From the NCBI RefSeq assembly GCF_048541825.1, contig NZ_CP183332.1, positions 1,240,001 to 1,304,000 on the forward strand: DNA of 64,000 bases, written 5' to 3'. Below the pieces are notes generated by a model. That model was not told the origin of the DNA. It did no database searches and saw nothing but the letters and a program-made list of their open reading frames with translations. Source of the DNA: Caulobacter sp048541825 (lineage in GTDB: Bacteria; Pseudomonadota; Alphaproteobacteria; Caulobacterales; Caulobacteraceae). Of the stretch, positions 17,066-26,007 are shown one piece after another. The position numbers were made by a program, and so were the translations under genes. Within the stretch, counting starts at the first letter, position 1. Every line of letters starts with the position of its first letter.

Positions 17066-17091
17066 AACCCCTCTCTCTATGAGAGAGGGTT
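17066..17091. repeat. Short palindrome between recN and the acyltransferase gene
   Basis: CCCTCTCTC-TAT-GAGAGAGGG forms a 9-bp stem with a three-base loop, with flanking AAC/GTT adding further pairing. It lacks a T-run, so it is more likely a small dispersed palindrome than a canonical terminator, though it could act for both convergent genes. Confidence 0.5.
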
Positions 17092-17112
17092 GAGATTGTC
17101 CGCCAATAGGCC

Positions 17113-18282
17113 TTAGACCACTCGCCGCTTTGCCCACATCGCCGGGTTGGCGCGGAACATCGACCGCAGGGCGCTCATCTCGACGCGCGGCTTGACCCAG
17201 GCCTGCAGTGGACCATCCACGAACCGCTCGAACACGGCGGCGAAAGCCACGGCGACGGGGAAGGCCATGGCCCAGGTCAGCCACAGGGCGGTGTCGTTCA
17301 AGGCCAGCTTGCCGGCCGCCACGTGCTGGGCGCCAAACCAGGTCACGCCGACGAACTGGTTGGTCAGATAGAGGGCGAAGGCCAGTCGGCCCGCCGTTTT
17401 GGCCCAGCCCCAGTCCTTCCTGGCCGAGGCGCCGGCGGCGAAGATCAGCACGGCCAGCAAGGCCAGGCTGGCATAGTCGAACGCGCCGATCAGGTTCAGG
17501 GCCACGACCCCGGCGATGGCCACCGCGCCCAGAGCGTCGGCGACGCGGGGGCTGACCACGACTTCACGGCCCAGGCGGGCGATCAGCACGCCGATCAGGA
17601 ACAGGGGCAGGGCGCGGATCACGCCGTACTTCAGCGTCAGGCGATACGAGCTCTGACCCAGCCAGTAGCGGCAGGCCAGATCCACGGCGACGAAGATCGC
17701 AGCGCCCACGGCCAGGGCGATCCACGGCGAGCGAATGGCGGCAAAGCCGCGCCACAGCACCGGGAAGGCGGCATAGCAGAAGACCAGGGCCGACAGGGTC
17801 CAGGTCGGGGTATTCCAGCCCGATGGGCCGTCAAAGCCCCAGGCCTGCACCAGCAGGGCCTGGGCCGGCAGCTGCGACCACTGGAACCACTGCGGGTTCT
17901 GAGGGGCGACGCCGATCAGGGTGGTGGCGGCGATCAGGGCCACGAAGCCGGCCAGCATCACCAGATGCGAGGGCCAGACGCGGGCAAAGCGTTTGAGCAG
18001 GAACTCGCGATCGCCGACCTGGCGCTGGCCGACCCGGTCGCCATAGGCGCGGCCCAGCACATAGCCTGACAGCATCAGGAAGAAATCGGTGGCCAGATAG
18101 CCTCGCCCCAATGCCGGGTGCAGCGCAAACAGGCTGACCGGCGCCTGCTCGGCATAGTGATAGATCACCATGAAGAAGGCCGCGAAGAACCGCAGGGCGT
18201 CCAGCGGGCCGCCGCGCGACAGGTCTCTCGCCATGGGAAGATCGCGCGCCCCAATGCGGGACGGTTCGGCGGCGTTCGACAT
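17113..18282 (-). CDS. Acyltransferase 3 family membrane protein
   Basis: Integral membrane O-acyltransferase of the OafA/NodX type, about 389 residues with roughly ten hydrophobic helices. The conserved start LDALRFFAAFFMVIYHYAEQ carries the His of the active-site region, and FFLMLSGYVLGRAYG follows near residue 70. Such enzymes acetylate or otherwise acylate sugars of envelope polysaccharides or small molecules. A later start at 18234 (MARDLSRGG) is possible. It is divergent from ligA and convergent with recN; the substrate is unknown. Confidence 0.88.
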   Translation of the reverse strand: MSNAAEPSRIGARDLPMARDLSRGGPLDALRFFAAFFMVIYHYAEQAPVSLFALHPALGRGYLATDFFLMLSGYVLGRAYGDRVGQRQVGDREFLLKRFARVWPSHLVMLAGFVALIAATTLIGVAPQNPQWFQWSQLPAQALLVQAWGFDGPSGWNTPTWTLSALVFCYAAFPVLWRGFAAIRSPWIALAVGAAIFVAVDLACRYWLGQSSYRLTLKYGVIRALPLFLIGVLIARLGREVVVSPRVADALGAVAIAGVVALNLIGAFDYASLALLAVLIFAAGASARKDWGWAKTAGRLAFALYLTNQFVGVTWFGAQHVAAGKLALNDTALWLTWAMAFPVAVAFAAVFERFVDGPLQAWVKPRVEMSALRSMFRANPAMWAKRRVV

Positions 18283-18390
18283 GCGGATCTCCGTTTCCGA
18301 CGAAGCCGCAGCAAGGTGCGCGCCAACAGGAGCGTTTTACCGGGGCATCGGTTAAAACCGGGTCGACGCCCTTTCCAACCGGATTCGCCC

Positions 18391-20742
18391 GTGACCCTGA
18401 CGCCCGTCGCCGACCTGTCCGAAGCCCAGGCCGCCCTGGAACTGGAGTCGCTGGCCGATCAACTGGCGGCCCATGACCTGCGCTATCACCAGCAGGACGC
18501 GCCCACGATCAGCGACGCCGAATACGACGCCCTCAAGCGCCGCAACCTCGACATCGAGACCCGCTTTCCGCACCTCATCCGCGAGAACTCGCCGTCCGTC
18601 AGCGTGGGGGCGGCGCGGGCTGACCAATTCTCGCCGGTCGAACACGGCGTGCCGATGCTGAGCCTCGACAATGCCTTTTCCAATGACGAGGCGACCGAGT
18701 TCGACGCCCGCATCCGGCGGTTCCTGAAGCTGTCGCCTGACGAGACCGTCGCCTATACCGCCGAGCCGAAGATCGACGGCCTTTCGGCCTCCCTGCGCTA
18801 TGAAAAAGGCGTCCTGGTCCAGGGCGCGACGCGGGGCGACGGCCGGGTAGGCGAGGACGTCACCGCCAACCTGCGCACCATCGCCGACATCCCCCAGCGC
18901 CTGAGGGGCTCCGGTTGGCCCGACGTGATCGAGGTGCGCGGCGAGGTCTATGTCGAACTGGCGGCCTTCGCGGCCTTCAACGCCGCTGCCGAGGCGGCCG
19001 GCCAGCGCACCTATGCCAATCCCCGCAACTTCGCCGCCGGCTCGCTGCGCCAGATCGATCCCAAGATTAGCGCCCAACGTCCGCTGCGGTTCTTCGGCTA
19101 TGCCTGGGGCCTGGTCAGTGACAGCTTTGCAGACGGTCAGTGGGAGGCGCTGGCCCGGCTGGAAGACTGGGGTTTCGTGACCACGGCCCCGCCGGCCAAA
19201 CGGGTGGAGAACGCCCAGGGCCTGCTCGACATCTATGCCGAGTTCGAAATCCTGCGGCCGAAACTGGATTTCGACATCGACGGCGTCGTCTACAAGGTCG
19301 ACGACCTGGGTCTGCAGAAGCGCCTGGGTTTCGTCTCGCGCTCGCCGCGCTGGGCCATCGCCCGCAAGTTCCCGGCCCAGAAGGCCCGCACCATCCTGGA
19401 AGCCATCGACCTGCAGGTGGGCCGCACCGGCGCGATCACGCCCGTGGCGCGGCTGAAGCCGGTGACCGTCGGCGGGGTCTCGGTGACCAACGCCACCCTG
19501 CACAATGGCGACGAGATCGCCCGACTGGACGTGCGGGTGGGCGACACCGTGGTGATCCAGCGGGCCGGCGACGTCATCCCGCAGATCGTCGAGGTAGCGC
19601 TGGAGGCGCGGCCCGATCCCGCGTCGCCGCCCTATGAATTCCCCCATTTTTGCCCCTGTCCGCTGAAGACCGAGCTAGCGCGCGAGATCAACGCCTCTGG
19701 GGCCGAGTCTGTCGTCCGGCGTTGCACGGGCGAGTTCGCCTGTCCGTTCCAACGCGTGGAACACCTGCGCCACTTCGTGTCGCGTCGGGCCTTCGACATT
19801 GAGGGGCTGGGCGAAAAGCAGCTGCATGCCTTCTTCGACGAGGGCTGGATCCGCGAGCCCGCCGACATCTTCCGCCTGGCCCGCGATGCGGAAAAGCTGG
19901 AGGCCCTGCGCACCCGCGATGGCTATGGCGAGACCTCCGTCGCCAATCTGGTGAAGGGCATCGAGGCCCGGCGCACCATCGGTCTGGACCGGGTGATCTA
20001 CGGTCTGGGCATGCGGGATATCGGCGAGACCACCTCGACCGTCCTGGCCCGCCACTTCGACACCTTCGCCGACCTGCAGGCCGCCGCCGAGGCCGCTGCC
20101 ACAGGCCTGCCCACGGCGACCTATCTCGAGCTCTCGACCGCGCCCGGCGTCGGCCCCAAGGCGCTGGACCTGCTGGTCGAGGTCGGCAAGGGCGGCCTGA
20201 AAGCTGACCCGTGGCCCGAGGCTGACAGCCTTGAGATCAAGATCGGCCACGCCGTTTCCAAGCTGACCAAACCGGCCCGCGCCGCCCTTACCGAGCGCTA
20301 CGGAACCTGGGACGCCTTCGCCCAGGCCTTGGCGGAAGCCGCCAATGGCGCGCCCGGCGAGGACTATCTGCATCTGGCATCCGTCGACGGCGTCGGTCCG
20401 GTCGCGGCCCAGTCGCTGGCGCGGTTCTTCAGTGAGGACCATAACCGCCAGAAGGTCGCCGCCCTGGTCGAGCAGCTCGACATCCAGGCCGTGGCCAAGC
20501 TCAAGACCGACACGGCCGTGGCCGGCAAGACCGTTGTCTTCACCGGCGCCCTGGAAAAGATGACTCGCGACGAAGCCAAGGCCCAGGCCGAGGCGCTGGG
20601 GGCCAAGGTGGCCTCATCGGTGTCGAAGAAGACCGATCTGGTGGTGGCCGGTCCCGGCGCGGGCTCCAAGCTGAAGACCGCCACCGAGCTGGGCATCCAG
20701 GTGATGACCGAGGACGAATGGCTGGCCATGGTGGCCGGATAG
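18391..20742 (+). CDS. ligA: NAD-dependent DNA ligase LigA
   Basis: Essential replicative ligase using NAD+. The GTG start at 18391 was chosen because the conserved N-terminal Ia domain (ELESLADQLAAHDLRYHQQD) begins just after it; the upstream frame is an extension without similarity. The protein is 783 residues. Catalytic Lys is K127 in EPKIDG. The Cys4 zinc finger is spread over FCPCPLK and CTGEFACPF, four helix-hairpin-helix motifs follow (for example YGLGMRDIGE), and a BRCT domain ends the protein (GKTVVFTGALEKMTRDEAK). Slightly longer than the family average. Confidence 0.96.
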   Translation: MTLTPVADLSEAQAALELESLADQLAAHDLRYHQQDAPTISDAEYDALKRRNLDIETRFPHLIRENSPSVSVGAARADQFSPVEHGVPMLSLDNAFSNDEATEFDARIRRFLKLSPDETVAYTAEPKIDGLSASLRYEKGVLVQGATRGDGRVGEDVTANLRTIADIPQRLRGSGWPDVIEVRGEVYVELAAFAAFNAAAEAAGQRTYANPRNFAAGSLRQIDPKISAQRPLRFFGYAWGLVSDSFADGQWEALARLEDWGFVTTAPPAKRVENAQGLLDIYAEFEILRPKLDFDIDGVVYKVDDLGLQKRLGFVSRSPRWAIARKFPAQKARTILEAIDLQVGRTGAITPVARLKPVTVGGVSVTNATLHNGDEIARLDVRVGDTVVIQRAGDVIPQIVEVALEARPDPASPPYEFPHFCPCPLKTELAREINASGAESVVRRCTGEFACPFQRVEHLRHFVSRRAFDIEGLGEKQLHAFFDEGWIREPADIFRLARDAEKLEALRTRDGYGETSVANLVKGIEARRTIGLDRVIYGLGMRDIGETTSTVLARHFDTFADLQAAAEAAATGLPTATYLELSTAPGVGPKALDLLVEVGKGGLKADPWPEADSLEIKIGHAVSKLTKPARAALTERYGTWDAFAQALAEAANGAPGEDYLHLASVDGVGPVAAQSLARFFSEDHNRQKVAALVEQLDIQAVAKLKTDTAVAGKTVVFTGALEKMTRDEAKAQAEALGAKVASSVSKKTDLVVAGPGAGSKLKTATELGIQVMTEDEWLAMVAG

Positions 20743-20858
20743 GGCTGGACGGATCTGAAGATCTCGCCCTCAATTTGCCGCGAGACTTGCCGTTGATCGG
20801 CGGATCGCGCAACCAATGCAGTCAAACGCGCAGTCAGGCGCGACCCAGGGAGTAGACC

Positions 20859-21278
20859 ATGTTCCGCACCACCTTGATCGCCGTCGCGGCGCTCGGCGCG
20901 CTGGCCGGGCCAGCCTTCGCCAGCGATATCACCGGCCTGTGGGCCACGCCGACCAATGGCGGCCAGGTCGAGATCGCCCGCTGCGGCAACAGCCTGTGCG
21001 GCAAGCTGGTCACCTCCAACCAGCTCAAGACAAACGCTGCCCTGAAGGACGAAAGAAACAAGGCCGCCGCCCAGCGCGGGCGCGCCCTGAAGGGCCTGCA
21101 GATGCTGTACGACTTCACCGGCGGGCCCGCCAAGTGGACCGGCGGCACGGTCTACAATCCCGACGACGGCGGCACCTATGCGGGCACGATCGAGATGCTG
21201 TCCGACAATCAGCTGAAGCTGAAGGGCTGCGTCGTCGCTCCGCTGTGCAAGACCCAGGTGTGGAACCGGGTGAAGTAG
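20859..21278 (+). CDS. Secreted DUF2147-family protein
   Basis: A 139-residue exported protein. The signal peptide is MFRTTLIAVAALGALAGPAFA, followed directly by DITGLWATPTNGGQVEIARC, the typical DUF2147 opening (GxW.T....vei..C...lCG). Later conserved parts are GGTVYNPDDGGTYAGTI and LKLKGCVVAPLCKTQVW; four Cys residues suggest disulfides in the periplasm. Function is unknown; the family is a small lipocalin-like beta-barrel domain by general description. Confidence 0.88.
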   Translation: MFRTTLIAVAALGALAGPAFASDITGLWATPTNGGQVEIARCGNSLCGKLVTSNQLKTNAALKDERNKAAAQRGRALKGLQMLYDFTGGPAKWTGGTVYNPDDGGTYAGTIEMLSDNQLKLKGCVVAPLCKTQVWNRVK

Positions 21279-21281
21279 GAA

Positions 21282-21400
21282 AGTCCTCCCCCTGAAGGGG
21301 GAGGCGGTCGCGTAGCGACCGGAGGGGGAAGTGGCCTGGGGCCCTGCGACTTCCCTCTCCGTCGCCTGCGGCGACACATCTCCCGTCAGGGAGAGGACTT
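21282..21400. repeat. REP-like palindromic element, inverted pair
   Basis: The first arm begins CCTCCCCCTGAAGGGGGAGG, then has the hairpin CGGTCGCGTAGCGACCG and GGAGGGGGAAG. The second arm (from about 21347) is an inverted, diverged copy: CTTCCCTCTCCGTCGC, GCGGCGAC, CTCCCGTCAGGGAGAGGA. It fills the gap between two convergent genes and is the same family as the element at 4618-4736. Confidence 0.8.
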
Positions 21401-21405
21401 GAAAG

Positions 21406-23217
21406 CTAAAGCGGCGCGCAGACCGCTTCCATCCAGGCCCGCACCTCAGGCTCGACCCGGGGGCCGATCTCCTTGAGCACCCGCGCGTGATAGGTGTCGA
21501 ATTGGGCGACCTCTTCGGCCGACAGCAGCGCCTTGTCGATCAGGCGCCGGTCGATGGGGGCCAGGGTCAGGGCCTCGAAGCGGTGCATCGGGCGCTCGCC
21601 GCCGGCGATGTCCTCGGCGGGCATGACCACTTCCAGGTTCTCGATGCGGATGCCGTACTCGCCGTCCTTGTAGAAGCCGGGCTCGTTGGAGACGATCATG
21701 CCGGGCTGCAGGGCGATGGTGTTGGGGGCCTTGGAGATCCGCTGCGGGCCTTCGTGCACGCCCAGATAGACGCCGACGCCGTGGCCGGTGCCGTGGTCAT
21801 AGTCCAGGCCATGGGCCCACAGGGCGGCGCGGGCGAAGGCGTCGATGGCCGAGCCGGTGGTGCCGGCCGGGAAGCGCAGGCGGGCGATGGCCAGGTGGCC
21901 CTTCAGCACCAGGGTGTTGCGCTGGACCATCTCGGCCGAGGGCTCGCCGATCGCCACCGTGCGGGTGACGTCGGTGGTGCCGTCCAGATACTGGCCGCCG
22001 CTGTCGACCAGTAGCAGCGAGCCTCGGGCCGCCCGCTGGTTGCTGCGCTCGGTCGGGCGATAGTGGGGCAGGGCGCCGTGGCCGTTGGCCGCGCCGATGG
22101 TGTCGAACGACAGGTCCTTGAGCAGGCCGGTGGCTTCGCGGAAGCCTTCCAGCTTGGCGACGGCTTCCTTCTCGTCGGGCGGATTGATCTGACCCTCGGT
22201 GGCCAGCCAGTGCAGGAAGCGGGTCAAAGCGGCGCCGTCGCGGCGATGCGCCTCGCGCGTGCCGTCGATCTCGACGTCGTTCTTGCAGGCCCGCGGCATC
22301 GTGCAGGGATCCATGCCGCGCACCACCTTGGCGCCGGCGGCGCTGAGCGTGTCGAAATACCAGGCCGAGGATTGGCCGGGGTCGACCAGCACGGCCTTGC
22401 CGGCCAGCTCGGCCAGGGCGGCGTCCAGGGCGTCCGGGGTTTCCAGCGACACCTGGTTGCCCAGCCAGGCCGGCAGGTCGGCGGTGACCTTGGCCGGGTC
22501 GATGAACAGGCGCGCCGTGCCATCGCTATTGACGATGGCCTGCGACAGCGGCAGGGGCGAGCGGATCACATCGCCGCCGCGCACATTGAACAGCCAGGCG
22601 ATCGAGGCCGGGGCCGTGATCACGGCGGCATGGGCCCCGAGGCTGGTCAGGCTGGCCCCCACGCGGCCGCGCTTGGAGGCGGAGTCCTCGCCGGCATAGT
22701 CCACAGGCTGCGGCACGATGGGCGCGGCCGGTTGCGCCGGACGCTGGGCGCCCCAGGCTTCGTCCAGCGGGTTGACGGCGACGGGCTTGAGTTCCGCACC
22801 GGCCTTGGCGGCGGCGGCCTTGAGGCTGTCGAGGGCCTGTGGGCTGTGCAGGCGGGCGTCATAGCCGATGACGGCGCCCGGCTTTGCGGTTTCGAGATAG
22901 GCGGGGACGCCGCCCTCAACGAGGTCGCGGATCTCGAACACGCCCTGGTCGACCTGCTCGCGCACCTGCAGGGTGTAGCGGCCATCGACGAACACGGCGG
23001 CGCGGTCGATCATGATCACGCCGGCCCCGGCGCTGCCGGTGAAGCCGCTGGCCCAGGCCAGACGGTCATTGGCGGCGGGCAGGTACTCGTTCTGATGCTC
23101 GTCCTCGTGTGGGACGAGGAAGCCGTCCAGACCCTGGCGGGCCATGGCGGCGCGGATCAGGGGGATGTGCTTGGGGCCGAAGGACGGGTCGGTGGATTCA
23201 TCGAAGGTCTGACGCAT
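21406..23217 (-). CDS. Aminopeptidase P-family (M24B) Xaa-Pro peptidase
   Basis: Cytoplasmic metallopeptidase that removes an N-terminal residue preceding proline. The 603-residue three-domain form resembles eukaryotic-type aminopeptidase P rather than the shorter E. coli PepP. Metal ligands of the pita-bread domain are visible: Asp pair in LLVDSGGQYLDGTTDVTRT, His in DHGTGHGVGVYLGVHEGP, Glu in SNEPGFY and Glu in IRIENLEVV. Two N-terminal creatinase-like domains precede it. It begins with MRQTFDES, with the next minus-strand gene ending about 40 bases upstream. Confidence 0.93.
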   Translation of the reverse strand: MRQTFDESTDPSFGPKHIPLIRAAMARQGLDGFLVPHEDEHQNEYLPAANDRLAWASGFTGSAGAGVIMIDRAAVFVDGRYTLQVREQVDQGVFEIRDLVEGGVPAYLETAKPGAVIGYDARLHSPQALDSLKAAAAKAGAELKPVAVNPLDEAWGAQRPAQPAAPIVPQPVDYAGEDSASKRGRVGASLTSLGAHAAVITAPASIAWLFNVRGGDVIRSPLPLSQAIVNSDGTARLFIDPAKVTADLPAWLGNQVSLETPDALDAALAELAGKAVLVDPGQSSAWYFDTLSAAGAKVVRGMDPCTMPRACKNDVEIDGTREAHRRDGAALTRFLHWLATEGQINPPDEKEAVAKLEGFREATGLLKDLSFDTIGAANGHGALPHYRPTERSNQRAARGSLLLVDSGGQYLDGTTDVTRTVAIGEPSAEMVQRNTLVLKGHLAIARLRFPAGTTGSAIDAFARAALWAHGLDYDHGTGHGVGVYLGVHEGPQRISKAPNTIALQPGMIVSNEPGFYKDGEYGIRIENLEVVMPAEDIAGGERPMHRFEALTLAPIDRRLIDKALLSAEEVAQFDTYHARVLKEIGPRVEPEVRAWMEAVCAPL

Positions 23218-23259
23218 ACCCCGATGTAATCCGCCGACCCGAGCCTGGGAAGAGGATGA

Positions 23260-23688
23260 TTATTGCGGGGAAGCGGCGACCGGCGCGTTGGCCGCCGGCG
23301 CGGTGTCGCCGGTGGCCGCCACACGGTCGGCGGCGTCCTGGGCGGCCTGGCTGGCGTTGGCGGCGGAGCGCTCGGTGTCGCGGCGGGCCTCGTCGGCCGC
23401 AGCCCCGGCGTTGCGGGCGGCGTTTTCAGCAGCGAACTGGGCCTGCTGGGCGCTGCTAGCCACGCTGGACTGCGCGCCCTCGATCACGCCGGCGGCGCGG
23501 CCCTGTTCCTGGGCCTGCAGAAGCTGGTCCTGGCCGGTGTCGACCGGGCGCTGGTTCAGCATGAAGGCCACGGCGATCACCGCGACGACCGCGACGATGC
23601 CCGCCACCATCCAGCCGGCGGTGTTGGCTTCGCGGCGGACTTCGACGACGCGCTCGGCCGGCGGGATCTGGGGATCGACATAGGTCAT
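23260..23688 (-). CDS. Alanine-rich single-helix membrane protein of unknown function
   Basis: A 142-residue protein with a polar N-terminus (MTYVDPQIPPAERVVEVRRE), one transmembrane helix at about residues 25-43 (WMVAGIVAVVAVIAVAFML) and a long Ala/Gln/Glu-rich tail predicted to be helical or coiled-coil (residues 60-125). The tail likely sits in the periplasm. I do not recognise a named family. It lies between prmA and the aminopeptidase gene on the same strand and may share their transcript. Confidence 0.7.
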   Translation of the reverse strand: MTYVDPQIPPAERVVEVRREANTAGWMVAGIVAVVAVIAVAFMLNQRPVDTGQDQLLQAQEQGRAAGVIEGAQSSVASSAQQAQFAAENAARNAGAAADEARRDTERSAANASQAAQDAADRVAATGDTAPAANAPVAASPQ

Positions 23689-23758
23689 CGGGCTGTTCCT
23701 TGAACCGATAGGGTCGGCTCTAGAAACGTGGTCCTTGGCCCGCTGGTTCCGCCTGGCC

Positions 23759-24625
23759 TCAGGGACGTTGCAGAACCAGCGTGGCCCAGGCGTCGCGATG
23801 GATACGGCTGACGACCTTGAAGCCGCGCGACAGGTAGGCGGCCTTGACCATCCGCTCCTGGGTGCGCAGCAGGCCCGACAGGATCACCGTGCCGCCGGGG
23901 ACCAGGGCGCGCTTGATATCCTGGGCCAGGCTGATCAGCGGTCGGGCCAGGATGTTGGCGAACACCAGATCGTAGGGGGCGTTGTCGGCCACCAGCCGGT
24001 CGCCCAGGCCCGAGGCGTGGACGAACTTGGCGTTGGTCTGGTTGACCTTGGCGTTTTCGCGGGCGATCCGCACGCTGGGACGGTCGATATCGGTGCCGAC
24101 CGCCAGCTTGCTGCCGGTCCGGGCTGCAGCAATGGCCAGCAGGCCGGTGCCGGCCCCGACGTCCAGCACCTTCTTGAAGCTGCGAGCCTTGAGCAGGCGG
24201 TCATAGGCCTGCAGGCAGCCCACCGTGGTGCCGTGGTGGCCGGTGCCGAACGCCGCCCCGGCCTCGATGCGCAGATTGACCGTGCTGGCCGGCAGGCGGC
24301 CGCGATCGTGCATCCCATAGACAAAGAAGCGGCCGGCCCGCACCGGCGGCAGGCCCGACAGCGCCATGGCCAGCCAGTCGGCGTCGGCCAGGACCTCGGT
24401 GGTCACCTTGACCTTGAAGCCGGCCAACACCTGCGTCAGGCCTTCGGACTCGTCCTGGGTGGTGGGGAAGGCGTCGATCCGCCAGATGTTCTTGTCCTCG
24501 TCCTCTTCCAGGATCGAGTAGGTCGCGCCTTCGAGGCCGGGATGGTTGTCGATGGCGTCGGCGGCGGCTTCGGCGTCGGCGCGGTCGCCGCGGGCGACGA
24601 TCTGTTGGGGCGTATAGTCGGTCAT
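23759..24625 (-). CDS. prmA: Ribosomal protein L11 methyltransferase
   Basis: SAM-dependent enzyme that methylates lysines and the N-terminus of ribosomal protein L11. The 288-residue protein shows FGTGHHGTTVGCLQAYDRLL, the SAM motif VLDVGAGTGLLAIAAARTG near residue 155 and the catalytic NILARPLISLAQDI (the N-x-x-x-x-P/L motif region) near 225. The N-terminal substrate-recognition domain of about 90 residues is present. Length is normal for PrmA. Confidence 0.92.
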   Translation of the reverse strand: MTDYTPQQIVARGDRADAEAAADAIDNHPGLEGATYSILEEDEDKNIWRIDAFPTTQDESEGLTQVLAGFKVKVTTEVLADADWLAMALSGLPPVRAGRFFVYGMHDRGRLPASTVNLRIEAGAAFGTGHHGTTVGCLQAYDRLLKARSFKKVLDVGAGTGLLAIAAARTGSKLAVGTDIDRPSVRIARENAKVNQTNAKFVHASGLGDRLVADNAPYDLVFANILARPLISLAQDIKRALVPGGTVILSGLLRTQERMVKAAYLSRGFKVVSRIHRDAWATLVLQRP

Positions 24626-24674
24626 GCCGCTCCAGTACCGATCCCGGAGCCGAAAGGCGAGCCTTTGGGGCCGC

Positions 24675-25118
24675 CTAGTTCAGCAAAGTCGGCTCTGGCG
24701 GCTCATCCTCAGGCAGACGAATGTCCAGGATATCGCCCCGGGTCGAGGCCCAGCGGGTCTCGTCGCGCGCGGGGCGGGCGGCGACCATGGCGGTCGGCGC
24801 AGGTTCGGGGGCGGCATAGACCACCGGCGGGGGCTCGACTTCATGGCGCGGCGGATCAGTCTCGCGCGGACGGGTCTGCGCCAGGAAGTCGGTCCCGATC
24901 ACATAGTCCGGGACCTTGCCCGACGGCCAGCCGATCGGCTGGGTGGTGTCTGCCATCGCGGCGCGATTGAACGGCTGGGTTTCGACAAAGGCTTCGGTCT
25001 GGGGTCCGACCTGAAACACCAGGCCCAGAACGACGCCCAGCACGGCCGCCAGCGGCGCGCCGTACAGCACCGGCTGCGAGACGGCGAAGGTCTTCAGGGG
25101 CGTCAGATTAAAGTCCAT
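24675..25118 (-). CDS. Membrane-anchored protein with proline-rich tail, unknown function
   Basis: A 147-residue protein: a short cytoplasmic start (MDFNLTPLKTFAVSQPV), one hydrophobic helix at about residues 18-36 (LYGAPLAAVLGVVLGLVF), then a polar, Pro-rich domain ending in DILDIRLPEDEPPEPTLLN. It is likely a periplasmic protein tethered in the inner membrane. No family recognised. It lies 49 bases upstream of prmA on the same strand. Confidence 0.7.
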   Translation of the reverse strand: MDFNLTPLKTFAVSQPVLYGAPLAAVLGVVLGLVFQVGPQTEAFVETQPFNRAAMADTTQPIGWPSGKVPDYVIGTDFLAQTRPRETDPPRHEVEPPPVVYAAPEPAPTAMVAARPARDETRWASTRGDILDIRLPEDEPPEPTLLN

Positions 25119-25272
25119 GGACGAATAGCGTCTGGCGCGCGGTTCCGTTCGATGGGGAGGTGAGAAATCCTGATGGGTCGGTGTTGGTCAGGGCGCAGCG
25201 GGGGGCGGACGTTGGACCCTTGTCACCGACGAAGAGCGGACGTTTCGACTGACCTAAGAGGGAGGCGGACTT

Positions 25273-26007
25273 TCAGGTTCGGCGGGCGATGGTGATGATT
25301 TCGGGGCTGGTCTCGGTGAGAGGGCTCTCGTCCCAGTCCCCAAACTGGGCCTCCAGCATCAGACCTGCGCGTGCCAGTTCCGCGTCGAGGTCGGCCTTGC
25401 CGATGAACCGCAGGGTGCTGTGGCTGACTCGCGATTGGTCCCACGCCACGCTTTGAAAGGTGTGTGAGAACGACACCACCCGCCCATTGAAGGGCGTTGT
25501 GACCTTCCGGCTCACCTGCACGCTTTCTCCGTGGGGACCGGCGAAGGCGCTACGAACCTCGGATTCCCAGGCCTCCCACGCCCGGGCGGATGGATTGCGG
25601 GTTTCGAAGGCGAAGCGGCCACCCGGCTTCAGGGCGGCATGAATACGCGCCAGGGCGTCGCGCAATTCGTCATCTTCGACAAGGACCTGGAAGGCGTGCC
25701 CAGTCATAACGGCCAGGTCGAACTCTGCGTCCCAGGCGACCGATGAGAGGTCACCGAGCACCCATTCGACATCGTCGCGTCGACGCGCTTGGGCCAACAT
25801 GCCAAGCGCTGGATCGAGGCCGCAAAGCCGCCCGCCATGCCCCGCGTCGCGGGCCTGGTGCAGCATGGACCCCGTACCACAGCCGACGTCCAAGACCGCG
25901 TGAGCGGCCATCACCATCGGACGGTAGAAGTCATAGTCGTCCCGGCCGGGGTTCATCGCGTCATAGAGCGCTGCAAGTTCGGCGTCGGCGAAGAGGAGAT
26001 CGGGCAT
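25273..26007 (-). CDS. Class I SAM-dependent methyltransferase
   Basis: A 244-residue methyltransferase of unknown substrate. SAM motif I is VLDVGCGTGSMLHQARD near residue 38, the acidic post-motif is LCGLDPALGML, and motif II is FDLAVMTGHAFQVL near residue 108; this pattern fits the Methyltransf_25 group. The C-terminal half (VVSFSHTFQSVAWDQ...STLRFIGKADLDAEL) resembles small-molecule methyltransferases. It is isolated between an intergenic region and a repeat-rich gap, so context gives no substrate. Confidence 0.88.
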   Translation of the reverse strand: MPDLLFADAELAALYDAMNPGRDDYDFYRPMVMAAHAVLDVGCGTGSMLHQARDAGHGGRLCGLDPALGMLAQARRRDDVEWVLGDLSSVAWDAEFDLAVMTGHAFQVLVEDDELRDALARIHAALKPGGRFAFETRNPSARAWEAWESEVRSAFAGPHGESVQVSRKVTTPFNGRVVSFSHTFQSVAWDQSRVSHSTLRFIGKADLDAELARAGLMLEAQFGDWDESPLTETSPEIITIARRT